From the NCBI GenBank assembly GCA_000310025.1, contig FN649736.1, positions 2,873,247-2,937,246 of the forward strand: DNA of 64,000 bases. The letters run 5' to 3'. This document shows, piece after piece, positions 1 through 16,100 of this stretch. Position numbers and translations under genes: made by a program. The notes below the pieces were generated by a model. It was not told the DNA's origin, did no database searches, and was given only the letters and a program-made list of their open reading frames with translations. Positions within the stretch are counted from its first letter, which is position 1. Each line of letters starts with the position of its first letter. The DNA is from Ectocarpus siliculosus. Its lineage: Eukaryota; Sar; Phaeophyceae; Ectocarpales; Ectocarpaceae.

Positions 1-4
1 AATC

Positions 5-165
5 TAGACACACCTACCTATGGACTTGCCAATGCACGGCGCGAAGGGCTGCAGGGCGGCAACTCCACGACTTGTCACTACACCAGCATTTGCAAATGAT
101 CAATCAATGATCAGTGAGAACGCCTGAAGACTCAAAAGGGTTAGTACAAAAAGCTTGCGAAGGAT
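5..165 (+). repeat. Dispersed repeat, copy 1 (left edge)
   Basis: This stretch upstream of argC matches the reverse complement of about 34610-34766. Both begin GACACACCTACCTATGGAC and share the blocks CAGGGCGG, ACACCAGCATTT and TGCAAATGATCAA, with scattered differences (roughly three quarters identical by eye). The match fades after about 165. The element may extend left beyond the window. No coding potential was seen, and its class is unknown. Confidence 0.75.
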
Positions 166-249
166 ACTGACTGGCTGCATACACAGGCAAACATTCTCCA
201 CCATATTCGGAACGGCACAGCAGTGCCCTGTCTCCTGTCTCACTTGACG

Positions 250-5278
<5,029 letters not shown>

Positions 5279-6173
5279 TCGGTTTTGGCTTGTAGAATCT
5301 TGCGTGCGGCACGGCTTGTAGTATCTGCACACATCAAGGATTGTAGTATCTACGTAAGTCGGACAAACTTGAAAGCCTAGTGGGGCCGATTGGCGTAGAG
5401 GCATATCCGGACTTTTCGACGTCGAACAAAACTAGACATGCTTCATGGCGCCGATTCCCCATGCGTTGTCGACGCGCTTAAAGGCGGGATGGCGCTGGCA
5501 TTCGGGATGGACGACAGCGGGGTGTATCCACAGGTGGACTGGGGTGGCTGGCCTTTAGCCGCGGGATCAATAGGATACGACCCAGGATTCCTAGCATGCT
5601 TCGCATGAGGCGCTGCACCGTTGGTTGGTTCGATTTTTCGATTGTGCTGGAGGCCTTGGAGGCTTGGTGTGGCGCTCTCCCCTCTCATGGTCAGGGGAGA
5701 AGACAGACGGATTCGCGTGGTTCATCGTAGGAATCCGATCGACGACGCATCGATGTGCCGTGGGCCCAAACAAACCCTTTTCTGATTTACTTTCCAGAGG
5801 GAACAGAAAGGGCGTGCCGTCTTTTTTGCTGGCCTCCAAAACGTGTGTATCTGTGTGTCTGAGTAGTTTCCGTAGGTTACAGAACACTTTGTCCAAAACT
5901 AGCCCCCTCTTTTGTCGTGTTGCTAATATAGGATGGACGCATGGCGTGGTTTTAGGGTGGGAAGGAACCGGTGTGTTTGTTCGGTGGCTTCAAGGCGTGA
6001 GACGACTCGTGACACGACACAGCAAAAATTGAACACAATATTTTCAACACACTATGTGGCCGCAAGGCCCGGTTGGCGGTAGAGAACAATACTAAATAGA
6101 ACTTGAACACATTCTTTCCGCCCGACATTAAGCCTCAAAATGCCTTGCAAAAATTTCGCCGCAATGCGGTTTT
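5279..6173. other. Intergenic region between argC and the small minus-strand gene
   Basis: No exon with matching splice sites and protein-like composition was found here. The argC 3' UTR and polyadenylation site must lie in its left part, and the 3' end of the convergent small gene in its right part. I recognised no specific signal. Confidence 0.5.
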
Positions 6174-8429
6174 TTAGGACGAGGGCGCTTTCTCTGCGAC
6201 CTGTGCGAACCCGCCGCCCCGTTCACCCCCCTCGCCTGTAGCGGTAACCCCAAGGAAGAGGAGCACGAAGACCACTCCTACATCTAGCGGACACCGTTGG
6301 AAGAATCCTGCCTGTGACTCCTCATGTACATGCACCCTTGCATTCAGAAGTACCACAGGAAAATCGCGACAAACACGCAGCAAGCAGCAGCAGACGACCC
6401 TTCACGCGTGGCTTTTTCTGTTTTTTTAGGTTTGGAACGCCGATCCACCACACAACTTGTTGTTAAACAACGGTAAAGATTATTGTCGCCTTTAGCCCCG
6501 CCCGCCCGTCTCTCCGAAACGTGCGCCACTCTTGGCGGGGACAGCATTAATCCACTACCAGTACGATACAACCACACTCTTATGTACAAAGAGGAAACCA
6601 AGGCGCACAGCAAGTACCGGATTCCCCCGTGCCTTCTACCACAACGCCAAGTCACACACACATACGTCGCAGATACACCCACCACAAACGGTGGGAGGGC
6701 TCGATAAAATCGGATTTTGATCAGCACGTCACAACGCCCAGATGCTGGTTTGCACATGGCCTCTTCCGGTTGACCTCTGCCTCTACCCCCCCCCCCAAGG
6801 GAGCAAAGTCTATCGTGATCTCTCGGTCGTCCGGCAAAACGAGCGAAACTAAGGTCGGCCCGAGCTGGTGCCAACCAGTGCGTGTATGTCAATGCGACAT
6901 GGAAGCGCAACGGCGGGCACATGTGGCGGTAATGCCTTCTACGGTCACCTTGCCGCCGATTCCGTGCAGAAAGAACGACAAGGAACGACAAAACAAACGT
7001 AGGTTGTCGCAGTGCGAAAAACACGTTCCACCGACCCCTCGGCGTCCACTTGGTAGCAGCGGAGGTGGCCGTATAGCGCCCTGTAAAAGGTGCACTCGGG
7101 TCGCGCTCTTTTTACGAGATTGCGGAACGTTCAAGCCCAACCGCGAGGCGCGACAACCCCCCCCTCACTACAATCTCGTCTCTCACCCAGCAAACACCCG
7201 CGTGCTGCCCACTACATTACTTCCCCCTGCCGATCATGCACGAACAGCCCAGCCCGTCGGGAGTTCGTGCCGCACTTTTCCTGCTTCGCCGGGAGATTCC
7301 AACGCCAGAACATCCGTCTGTGCGAAAGCGTTCGGGGTTGCACTACACACGCCTTCGGCGGGATTTCCAACTGTTTTTCGCCGTCTGAATAAGTACTGCC
7401 TTTTGCTAGTAGATACTTGTAGACAAAATCCCTGCTTCATGTCTTCCATCCCTTTTTTCGCTGGTGCTCCATGTACCGCACGTCTGTTTCGTGATTCCAT
7501 CAAAAAGGGCAAAAAAAACGTGACACGTTGCAAACATGCAGGGCGATCGGGGCCGTCGGGAGGATGCAAGGGAAAAAAGGGCCTGAGACTCGGAAAAATG
7601 GTGTCCGGCAAACATGTTTCTCGCCCCCTACAGGTACCCACGTCAGTAGAGCGGAGGCGTGTACAAGGGCGGGTAACCTACGGACCGACATGCACAGAAA
7701 CGCAGACAGGAGCGCACGCCGCTGACATAACTGCGCCCCTTGATGAACCTGCACGTTGACATAAGTGCACGGCTGCCCGCCGAAAGCCCATACGCACTGA
7801 TGTGCAGGATCTGCTCTACGCCGTAGTCACGGGGCGGCCTGGGGCTGAGCGCTACGTACAACGGCGGGGAGAAAGCTCAATAGCCGCCTGTCTGTCGACC
7901 CCTACTCCGTATTTTCTTCTGCTTCCAATCGTACCGTAGTTGCGGACCCCGCTCTCTCACTGAAAAGTCCAGCCTGACTCACTTCCACCTCTCGTGTTGG
8001 CTGAAACCACCCAGCAACCAAAAAATAGACGGGGGCGTGCTTTCATGTTTTTCATGTCTTAACGGTTAGGTCATGAGGGGCGCGAAGAGATTTTGGGCCT
8101 CACGTAACAGCTTACACTGTGCCGCGCACTCACAGTCTCCCCAGATTTCGTTGTGGTTGACCTCGCCCGCGGCCGCCTTCTCGACGTCGAAACCCCGAGA
8201 GGAGTTCCCGGTCTCGGCCTTGGCGGGGTCTACCTTGACCGCGATTGGGCCCGAAGGAGGGGTTCGGTCCCCGTAGCGCTTCAGCAGCGCGGCCCTCTTC
8301 GCCGCCGCCTCGCCCAGAGCTTCTTCATCCTCCTCCCCGCCCTCGCCCCCTGCCGTGCCCCCTTCTGCTGGAGGGGCGGTAGCAAGGCCGCTTCGTATTG
8401 CCGTCGTTGCTGCTGGAGTCCTGCTGCTG
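6174..8429 (-). CDS. Unknown small gene, two 3' exons (5' end unresolved)
   Basis: I do not recognise this product. On the minus strand the exon at about 8429-8134 reads an acidic/Ala-rich stretch, then KRAALLKRYGDRTPPSGPIA and GEVNHNEIWGDC, and ends at a strong GTGAGT donor in phase 1. The next plausible acceptor (CTACAG) opens the exon 6235-6174, which starts in the matching phase, reads EGGERGGGFAQVAEKAPSS and ends in TAA. The phase match and charged, low-bias peptide are the evidence. The 5' border of the larger exon is unclear because CAG triplets offer several AG sites between 8400 and 8430. A possible first exon is 9748-9704 (ATG, 15 codons, GTGAGA donor, phase 0), but it does not join the 8.4 kb exon in frame without another exon. 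It would be divergent from the gene starting at 10190. Confidence 0.4.
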
Positions 8430-8730
8430 CTGCGGGTCCGCGAATGAATGTGGGCGAGAGCGGGGGTAGCACATGAACGACACCGGAAAGCATGATGTGC
8501 ACGAGGAGGTTGTGTTGGGTAAGGGTGGAGTCATATTCAGAGCGAAGGACCTTCTCGCGCTAAACTTGAAGGCGCATGTACCGCCGAGGAACTACTTCAA
8601 TCTTCTGTTGTGGCCCGGTGGAAGGTACTGCAGGTCTTCGAAAGCGGCACGGCAGATACGCTACTTTGAGATTTGAGGGAAGGACGAAATTTGAAATTTG
8701 CTCTTTTGTTAAATGCACCAGGTTGTGTTT

Positions 8731-9141
8731 GGTAAGGTACAGGGATGAAAAAACATACCGAAGCGCACCGAGATTTCGGCAAGATATGGAAGCTTGTACC
8801 GAAGAGTACCAAGAATTTCGGTAGGGCGTGAAGCCTGTACCGAACCATACCGCTCGGTAGGGTATATCTGCCGGTACTGCTGTAGGTATGCCTCGGTATA
8901 CGTACCCTCGAACACACCCTTTTTGTGTATAGGGTTGCTCGGTAGGGTATGAAAAACTTACCGAAGCGTTAACTATTCTTGGCAAGGTATGGAGGTCTAT
9001 GCAGATCGTACCGAGATTTTCGGTACAAGTTATGGAAGCCTGTAGCACCGAGGAGCTCCGTAGAGTATACCACCAACGGTATTTCGCGAGGTATGCCTCG
9101 GGAAGTATGCATACCTTGCCGAACAAACCCTTTTTACCCTA
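8731..9141 (+). repeat. Diverged tandem duplication, GGTA/TACCGA-rich, about 205 bp unit
   Basis: Unit A (about 8731-8936) and unit B (about 8940-9141) share the same order of blocks: GGTAnGGTA, ATGAAAAA, TACCGAAGCG, an AGATnTTCGG block, GTATGCCTCG, and an end in CCCTTTTT. They are interspersed with many short TACCGA/TCGGTA inverted motifs. No protein was recognised. It may be a decayed mobile element, or the 5' part of the small minus-strand gene may read through it. Confidence 0.7.
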
Positions 9142-9748
9142 TCCGCCGAAACCCGAACCCGAACCCGAACGACACAGCGTCCTAACAAGGGTATATCTGC
9201 ACCAGGTGGCCTTCATATTGCCTGTGCAACGCAAGCTTGAGTATGTACAACAAGAACGTTACGTGTGGTCGGGAAAATGAAGAAATCGGTGTTGTATACC
9301 ATATGTAGTACTTGTATGCATACAAATGAAAATACCTGCTACAGGTCTACAAGGTGACACAAATATCCGTCTACACCGAAGTATCCACTGCTGAAGTTAC
9401 TGAATAGAGTGCGGCGGCGGCATGCGCTACCCATGGACGGAGAGGTTCACAAGCAGATGACACACGCTATAGGCTGTATATTTCTCCTGACGACCCACGA
9501 CTTCGGTCGAAGGGTCCGCTCGGCATCCAAGCACTTCGCGTCTCAGCAACTGCTGTCGTTCGCTGCTTACCTCTCTTTTTGGCCCTACTAAATAAGAGAG
9601 ACGGCAAGCAACGCTTGCTGCTGACTACGTCATACACGTACAATACTTCCGAGGTTCAGCAGTTCAGCCGACGCAGGCAATACATTACCGCTGCAGCTCT
9701 CACCTTCTCCGCTGAGCAGCAACACTCTGGGACAACGCCGTTCTCCAT

Positions 9749-10189
9749 AATAATCGGATGACTCCTGCTTCTCTCACCATGGCGTTCCTCACCACCTTGC
9801 TTGCTCTCTCCTCTCTGCTGCTGTGTGTGTGTGACAAAATGTGAGAAAGGAATGTGTGATCTACGAAGGTGCTACAGTAGAGCGCAGGGGGGCTCCGCGG
9901 GCAAGGTCTCCCAATCTCGCCGCATTGTTGTGGCGAATTTGTGCATAGTCCCTGCCCTACATATCAACACACTTTGGCATTAGCGGTACTATATATGGCA
10001 TAGAGGCATGTGATACCATCTCCCAATCACCTCGTACAGTCAGTGTGCGCACGATACACTGGAAATACCCCCCCCGACAACAGCAGTGGTGTTACTTGCT
10101 CTTTTTGTGGACGCGTGTCGTCGCACGCCACAGCGGTGAACAACGCCAGCAGCAAGCACCACCGCGTGTGAAACGAGGGGTTGGAGAGC
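9749..10189. other. Intergenic/promoter region upstream of the PDZ-like coiled-coil gene
   Basis: There is no supported exon in this stretch. It must hold the 5' UTR and promoter of the plus-strand gene whose ATG is at 10190, and possibly the divergent promoter of the small minus-strand gene. A TATA-like ACTATATATGGC lies near 9987-9998, about 195 bases upstream of the ATG. No other element was recognised. Confidence 0.35.
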
Positions 10190-13100
10190 ATGTCATCTCC
10201 ACGGAAGCGGCACCGGAAGCCCACCACCCAACAGCCACAACCGGCTCCCAACGTTGCCAAGCGGATACACGTCTCTCTGGAAGAGGACAAGCCCATCGGG
10301 CTGGAGCTGGACTTTAGCGCTGAGGTAAGGGTGCATATTTTCTCCGCAGCGCACGTCGAGAACCACTGCTGCTGCTGCCGTGCTCTTGTCTTCGCAAGAA
10401 CCAAAAAACGTGTGGTTTGCCCGCAGTTTCCAGTCGGTTTTCCCTCCACTCGCTGAAGAGTCTTCAGCACATCCCTTTCAGCTGTTGTTATATCTCTAAC
10501 GGGTAGTCTTTCTGTGTTTTTATTATGCATGTGGGTAACTCGTAGCGAAGTAGACTATTTGCTAAAGAAGGAGCCAGCAACAATCGCACAGTCCCGTATT
10601 CAAAAATAACTTGCCACGAAAAGTCTGGGGGAATGAGGTCCATTTTACGGGGAGGATAGAGCTTGTTTACACAAAGGGGGATGTCTCATTTTGCTGCGCA
10701 GGGAATCGTAGACACACAGGTAGCGTGTCCGCTAGCGCCATAGGTTCATGCTAAATAGTTGTAATCCCGGACTCTTATTGTATCTGTGGGGATGAAATTC
10801 GTTGTGCATGTGGGGAAAAAAAGAAAAAACGATTACTCCGTGCTTTTACAGCTCTTCTGCATTAGAGGCACCCGTACATTGTACTTCCCAAACCTGGAAA
10901 ATATAAAACACCCAAAACAAAAACACAAGCAACACCCCAAACCATTCCATACCAAGAGAACAACATCAATAATTGAAGCCCCATTCTAGTCGAGCCGCTG
11001 TCCAAGAAATCGTGCTTGGGCTGTTGGTTGTGTTCCGAAAAAAAAGTAGAACAACGCCTCTAGACTAACCAGAGGGACATTCTGTGAAGTTCGACGGTAC
11101 GACTGGCCGAAGGAAATTGTTGCAAACAGCAAAAGACTTGTGTTTAGTCGTTTTCCCCACGTTTGTTGCATCCCAATTTGAACCCTATACCCTAAAAGCT
11201 GAACACCCAACACCCAACCCTAGACCACACTGACTGGCGACCACCAATTCCACCAAGTGTCCAGGCAAGTGTCGCAAAGGACATGGCATTGACCAAATGC
11301 AAAGAGACAAGTGTTAAAAAGGACAAGTAGCACGGAGCTCTGCTTTTGGAGGCAGCCTCCGAAACACCTATCGCCTATCCTCCGGCCGTGCGCAACTCTG
11401 TGGCCCCCACTGCGTTGTTAACGCTCGAGCATTCTCTGCCAATAGGATCACGTTCAGATTACGAGCAAAGGTGGAGAGGCACACCAGTCGCCCCGAGGAG
11501 TATTTGTCGTGGACAAGTTCTGCTGCAGTGGGCGTGATAGTCACCAAGAAGTAGGATGTGGGCATGTTCCCCACGTTTTGCTGGATCTACGGCCGGTCTT
11601 CACCAATTTTCATACGAGCGTTTTGTCGAATACATCAGCTGGGGTCACACGTAAGGGCAATGAAGGAACAAACAGGTGGGGTGGGGGTAGTGACGATGAT
11701 CACCTCCCTGCCTTTTACTGCCCCTCAAGGGGTTGCGTCCGCTGTCCATCAACGCCCAAAGATAGCCTTCCCGCCCCGCCGACCTTCCCAGCGCCCCGCG
11801 CGCTGACCAACCGCACCCCACCATTGCTCGCGGATTTGTGCATTTCGCCAGGCGACAACAGGAGTACGCGTGTCTCATGTCAACGCTGGCGGCGCCGCGG
11901 AGAGCGAGGGGGTGGAACAAGAAGATCGGCTCATTCACGTTTCGTGAGTGAGAATTCGAGACAGCGCGAGCGGGAGTACGCTCGTATCCAAAGCCGGGTA
12001 GTGTCGTGGTTTGGTCTTCTCTTTGTCTAAGGAGAGGTTTGAAAGTGATATCTGCGTTTGTTTACGTGAACGCACTCAACCGTCGTAGCCCCCCCCCCCC
12101 CCCCCCGCAAATTGAAACCGCGTGGTTGACCAAGACCTCCCCAGACAGCTAAATAAATGAGTATGCAGAGATCGCCAAGCTCAACGGTGTGTTGTTCATC
12201 GGTGACGGACTGCTCAGATTCTTTTTGTACGGTTGATTTCGTGGTGAGCAGAACGCCTCCATTGTGTACCTCCTCCACCACCCCGTGTAGAACCCTCGTG
12301 GGTGTGTAATGGCTTTCGAAACTGTTTCACGCCCAGCCGCCGCCCCCTCCCCGTGCTCCGCTCATGCGGGTGCAGAAGGACACTGACGCGCTGCCTGTCG
12401 TCCTTGGATGCACCGTTTATGTCGCAGGGGGCAAGATGTTCGCGAGATGGGGCTCGTGGAGACGAGGGAGATGCTCCTGAGGCGTGCCAAGACCACCCTG
12501 CTCGTGTTTGAGCGGCCGTTGCCGCCGTCGCCGCCGCCGTCGCCCCCACGCCCGCGAAAAAACATGGGCACCAAGAATGCCCGCCGTGAAAAAAATCGTC
12601 GACAAAAACGTCCCGCGGGCGGCGGCGGCGGCGACGGCGGCGGCGGTGGCAACGGTGTTTTTTCATCTGGCGCGCAGCCAAACGTGAGCCCGGTGGTGGC
12701 GGCAGCAGCAGCAGAAGCAGGGACTACATGGCAGCGCAGAAGCACGGCTCCCGCTGCCGCACAGCGCCGGCGCGGATACCAGCAGCACCGCCTGTACAAT
12801 AGCGGCGGCGGCGACGGCGGAAGCGGCAGCGGCGAGGAAGCTCCTTCTACCGCCGAGGCGGCGGCGGCCCTGGCGGCGCTGGCGGGTAGGGGCAGCTTTG
12901 GGGCGAAGGCGGCACAGCGTGCGGCGCAAAAGCGACGTCGACGAAAGGCCGCGACGGCTACGGCGGCCGTGACGCCGACAGCGGTCGACACCGACCCGAA
13001 GGTGAGGGCGAAAAAATAGAGTTTGCAAGCACGGGTGCTTGGTGCTGCCCGGCCGTGAGGGTGTACCCGACTACGTAGAGCTCGCTTGGCTGGTTTCATG

Positions 13101-16100
13101 TGCTTTGGGTGCGCGTGCGTGCTCCTCTCAGTCCCCCCCGCCACCTCTCGGCAAAGTAGGGAGGAACGATTGGCCATCGGTGATCGGTTCTGTGGGAACA
13201 GTGCTCCGTCCTCTCGACGACGCGTGGTGAACCGTCCAACCGCAGCGACATGCAAAACATGAGCACACACACACCCGCGCCTCTCCCTTTTTGTAGGTGT
13301 TGCCCCAGTAATATTATAGTAATTGCTGTGTCCTTTTCGGTGATCACTGAAGGATGGACCTCAGACCGATTTAAGAGGGAAAAATAGCATGCCATCGTCG
13401 CCGACGTGTAGCGAGGTCCGTCGAAGGTGCTACCCGTTGCCTGTTGTTTGACCACAAGAACAGACAAGGGTGCATCTACTGTAGGAGGTGACTGCAGGCG
13501 TTGGATAGGCTCAATCCGTTGGTGACAAGCCCAAAGCTATGAAAAAACCCCGGTAAAAAATGTACGTACACGATTTGTGTAATCAACCACAACGCGTACA
13601 AGGCCACAACAAATGGTGCCCACGTCGTGTTCGCATCAACGCATTTGAATGACGGAAGGCGTGTTGCGGGTGGAAATACTGTTGCTCTTTGGTTTGTTTC
13701 ACAGCCGCCGCAGGCTGTGCAAGGCATCCTCGAGCAGCTTGATTCCCTCGCGGCTCAGCAGCAGCAGCAGCAGAAGCGGCAGCAACAGCGACGGCGGCGG
13801 CGGCGGGTGAGGCACCAATCTTCTGAATCCGCTTTTTTTTTTTCGTTTGGCTCCGTTTACGCCTGACGCGACTGTCACACGGCTGTCTGCTGTAGGGACA
13901 AAATCATACGCCGAAGACGACGCACGTTCGTGACGGCTCAGAAGCAACAAACGAGACACCTTTTCCGCCTGGTTTGTCCGCAACGAAAAAATGCCCTCTC
14001 TTGGTCTACCTTCTGTCTCGAGCCCCCCGAAGCCTTTCGAAGGGCGCTATGTACCATGCTTTATTCTTCAAGAGCTGTTGAGGGGATGAAGCTATTACTT
14101 TGTACGAAGCCTTTCGAAGGGCGCTACCATGCTTTTATTTTTCAAGAGCTGTTGAGGGGATGCAGCTGTTACTATGTACGAAGCCTTTCGAAGGGCACTA
14201 CCATGCTTTGTTTTTCGAGAGCTGTTGATGCAGCTATTACTGCTGTGTACTAGTATTCGCTCTTCACTCTTTGCTTTTTTGCTCGTTACCCTGAGCGCCT
14301 TTGCTTCACGGTGGTTCCTCGTGCTTGATAGTGAGAAGCCATCTCGTTTCGGTCGACGACGAAACTCCGTGCTATCGTGCGCCCGCGGTCGTTTTGTTTG
14401 CGGTAGAAGGCGCTCTGTTGTCTCGCTACTGCTGTACGGCCGACCTGGTGTAACAACTACTATTTGCTGTGCCCCTCCCCTGTTGTCTCTCGCTGCCGTC
14501 GCCTGCTTTGCTCCGTGTGGCCACGAACCAAAAATGTTGCGAATCCGTGCTTGTTCCCTCCTACGCCCCCTCGCGCGGGTGAAAATGGCGCAGGAGAGAC
14601 AAGTCCCGGTGCCGCCACCCCCGCGCCGTTCGCCCTTGCGCCCGCCGCCCCAGAAGGCGGTGGGCGAGGCGGCGACGGCGGCAGAGATAGAGACAATTCG
14701 TCGGCAGCTTGAGGAGGAGGAGGACCACGAGCGAGAGATGGAGGGGCACCGCCGACAGCGGGCGCAACAACAGCCCCCGCCGCCGCAGCAGATGCGACAG
14801 CGACGGTTAGCCGCCGAAGAAGCGCGAAATGGGGTGGGGGTTAGAGCACCAGGAGGAACGGGAGCAGAGGATCGGTCCGAGACTGAAGAGGTGGAAGCGC
14901 AAGCAGCCCGCGGGGCTGCTGCCGCAGTCGACACGCCCCCCACCACAGCGGCGGCGGCGGCGACTGCGTCGCCGCCCCCGCCGTCCCAGCGACACGGCAA
15001 GCGAGAAGGCTCTCGAAAGCCCGGAAGTCGGAGTCGCCCCGGAGAAGAAGAGACAATGGCGAAGACGGCGGCACGGCCACAACCTCGACGACCAGAGGAC
15101 AGCGGAGAGGGGGAACGAAACGGTAGTGGCATGACCACGATCCTCGCGTCGCCGCGGTCGGAGATGCCGAGGGCGGCGGCAGCTGCGCCTGCTTGGCTCG
15201 GTGTGTTAGTCGGGCTGGGAATGCCGGAGTTTGCCGGGACGGGAGCGGCACGGGCGTCAGTCGTCGTGAGAGAGGCGAGGGACATGGAAGCCAAGGAGCT
15301 GGCCGTCCTCCAGCGGCTTCAGAAGGTGGGTGCGAGAAAGGGCGATTCGATGCTGCTCTAAAGAGGCTGTTACTGTTTAGTTCGACGCTGCTGTGCTTCT
15401 TCGTTTGTGTGCGTTTTTGCTCCGCTCTGTATTTGACGGCGAGGTGGTATGTATGCCTACCGGGTGCGAACGGTGTCGTTTCATCGCCCCGCTCTTATGT
15501 TGCAAGGTGCCTTTCCTCTGCTCTGTTGGATACTCTTGTCCATCCTCTCCTCTACTCACGCAGCACAGGTAGTGTTGGTTTCATAAGCCAGGAATCGTTG
15601 AGTTTTTTTATTTTTTATTTTCTTGTTCTGTTCTACCTTGCGTGCCTTGCGCGCTGCCGGGGAAGCTCAAGCCGGAGGTGACCCTCGACGACTACACCGC
15701 ATTCCGCGGCGCCGGCCTTCGCTCGTCCTCACCGGCCTACGCTAGCTTGGAGGCGCTGCAGGGGCAGTACCTCAGGCGGCCGCCCGAGGACCACCAGCAG
15801 GAGTTGGCCGACCTCGCCATGAACGGGTCCTTCGTGTCGGATCTCCTTGCGGTGAGGCTCAAGTCACCGTTACCGTTTGGCCCCTACCCTGGATGTGGGG
15901 TGGGGCAAGCGGCAGAACAGACTCTACCGAACCGGTTGCTGTTTTCTCTTGCAGTTGAAGGTCTCGCGCCCTCCTTTGAACATGACCGGGTTGTGTATCC
16001 GTGAACACAGCAGTTCGTTCGCGGCATGGACGTGAGGACCCAACAGCAGTCCCGTTCTCCTTCTGTTTTTCTGGCGGGTTCGCCCAACTGCTCTTGAACT

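Noticed and set aside
6629-7759. Long plus-strand open frame of 376 codons
   Set aside because: The peptide is rich in Cys, Arg, Pro and Thr without domain-like pattern and has no splice or codon-bias support. It also crosses the intron of the proposed minus-strand small gene. Long chance frames are common in this GC-rich DNA.
11316-11553. Plus-strand open frame without ATG, ending in GVIVTKK and TAG
   Set aside because: The peptide looks fairly protein-like and falls in the unresolved first intron of the coiled-coil gene, but no acceptor/donor pair places it in the required phase, so I did not include it.
12362-13270. Minus-strand 302-codon open frame
   Set aside because: It is antisense to the GGC/GCC-rich exon of the coiled-coil gene. 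The plus strand continues in phase into further exons, whereas this frame is only Pro/Arg/Cys low complexity.
14095-15294. Minus-strand 399-codon open frame
   Set aside because: It is antisense to exon 14594-15325 and to an intronic triple repeat. Composition is Ser/Arg/Cys-rich, a mirror of the Glu/Arg/Gln coding strand.
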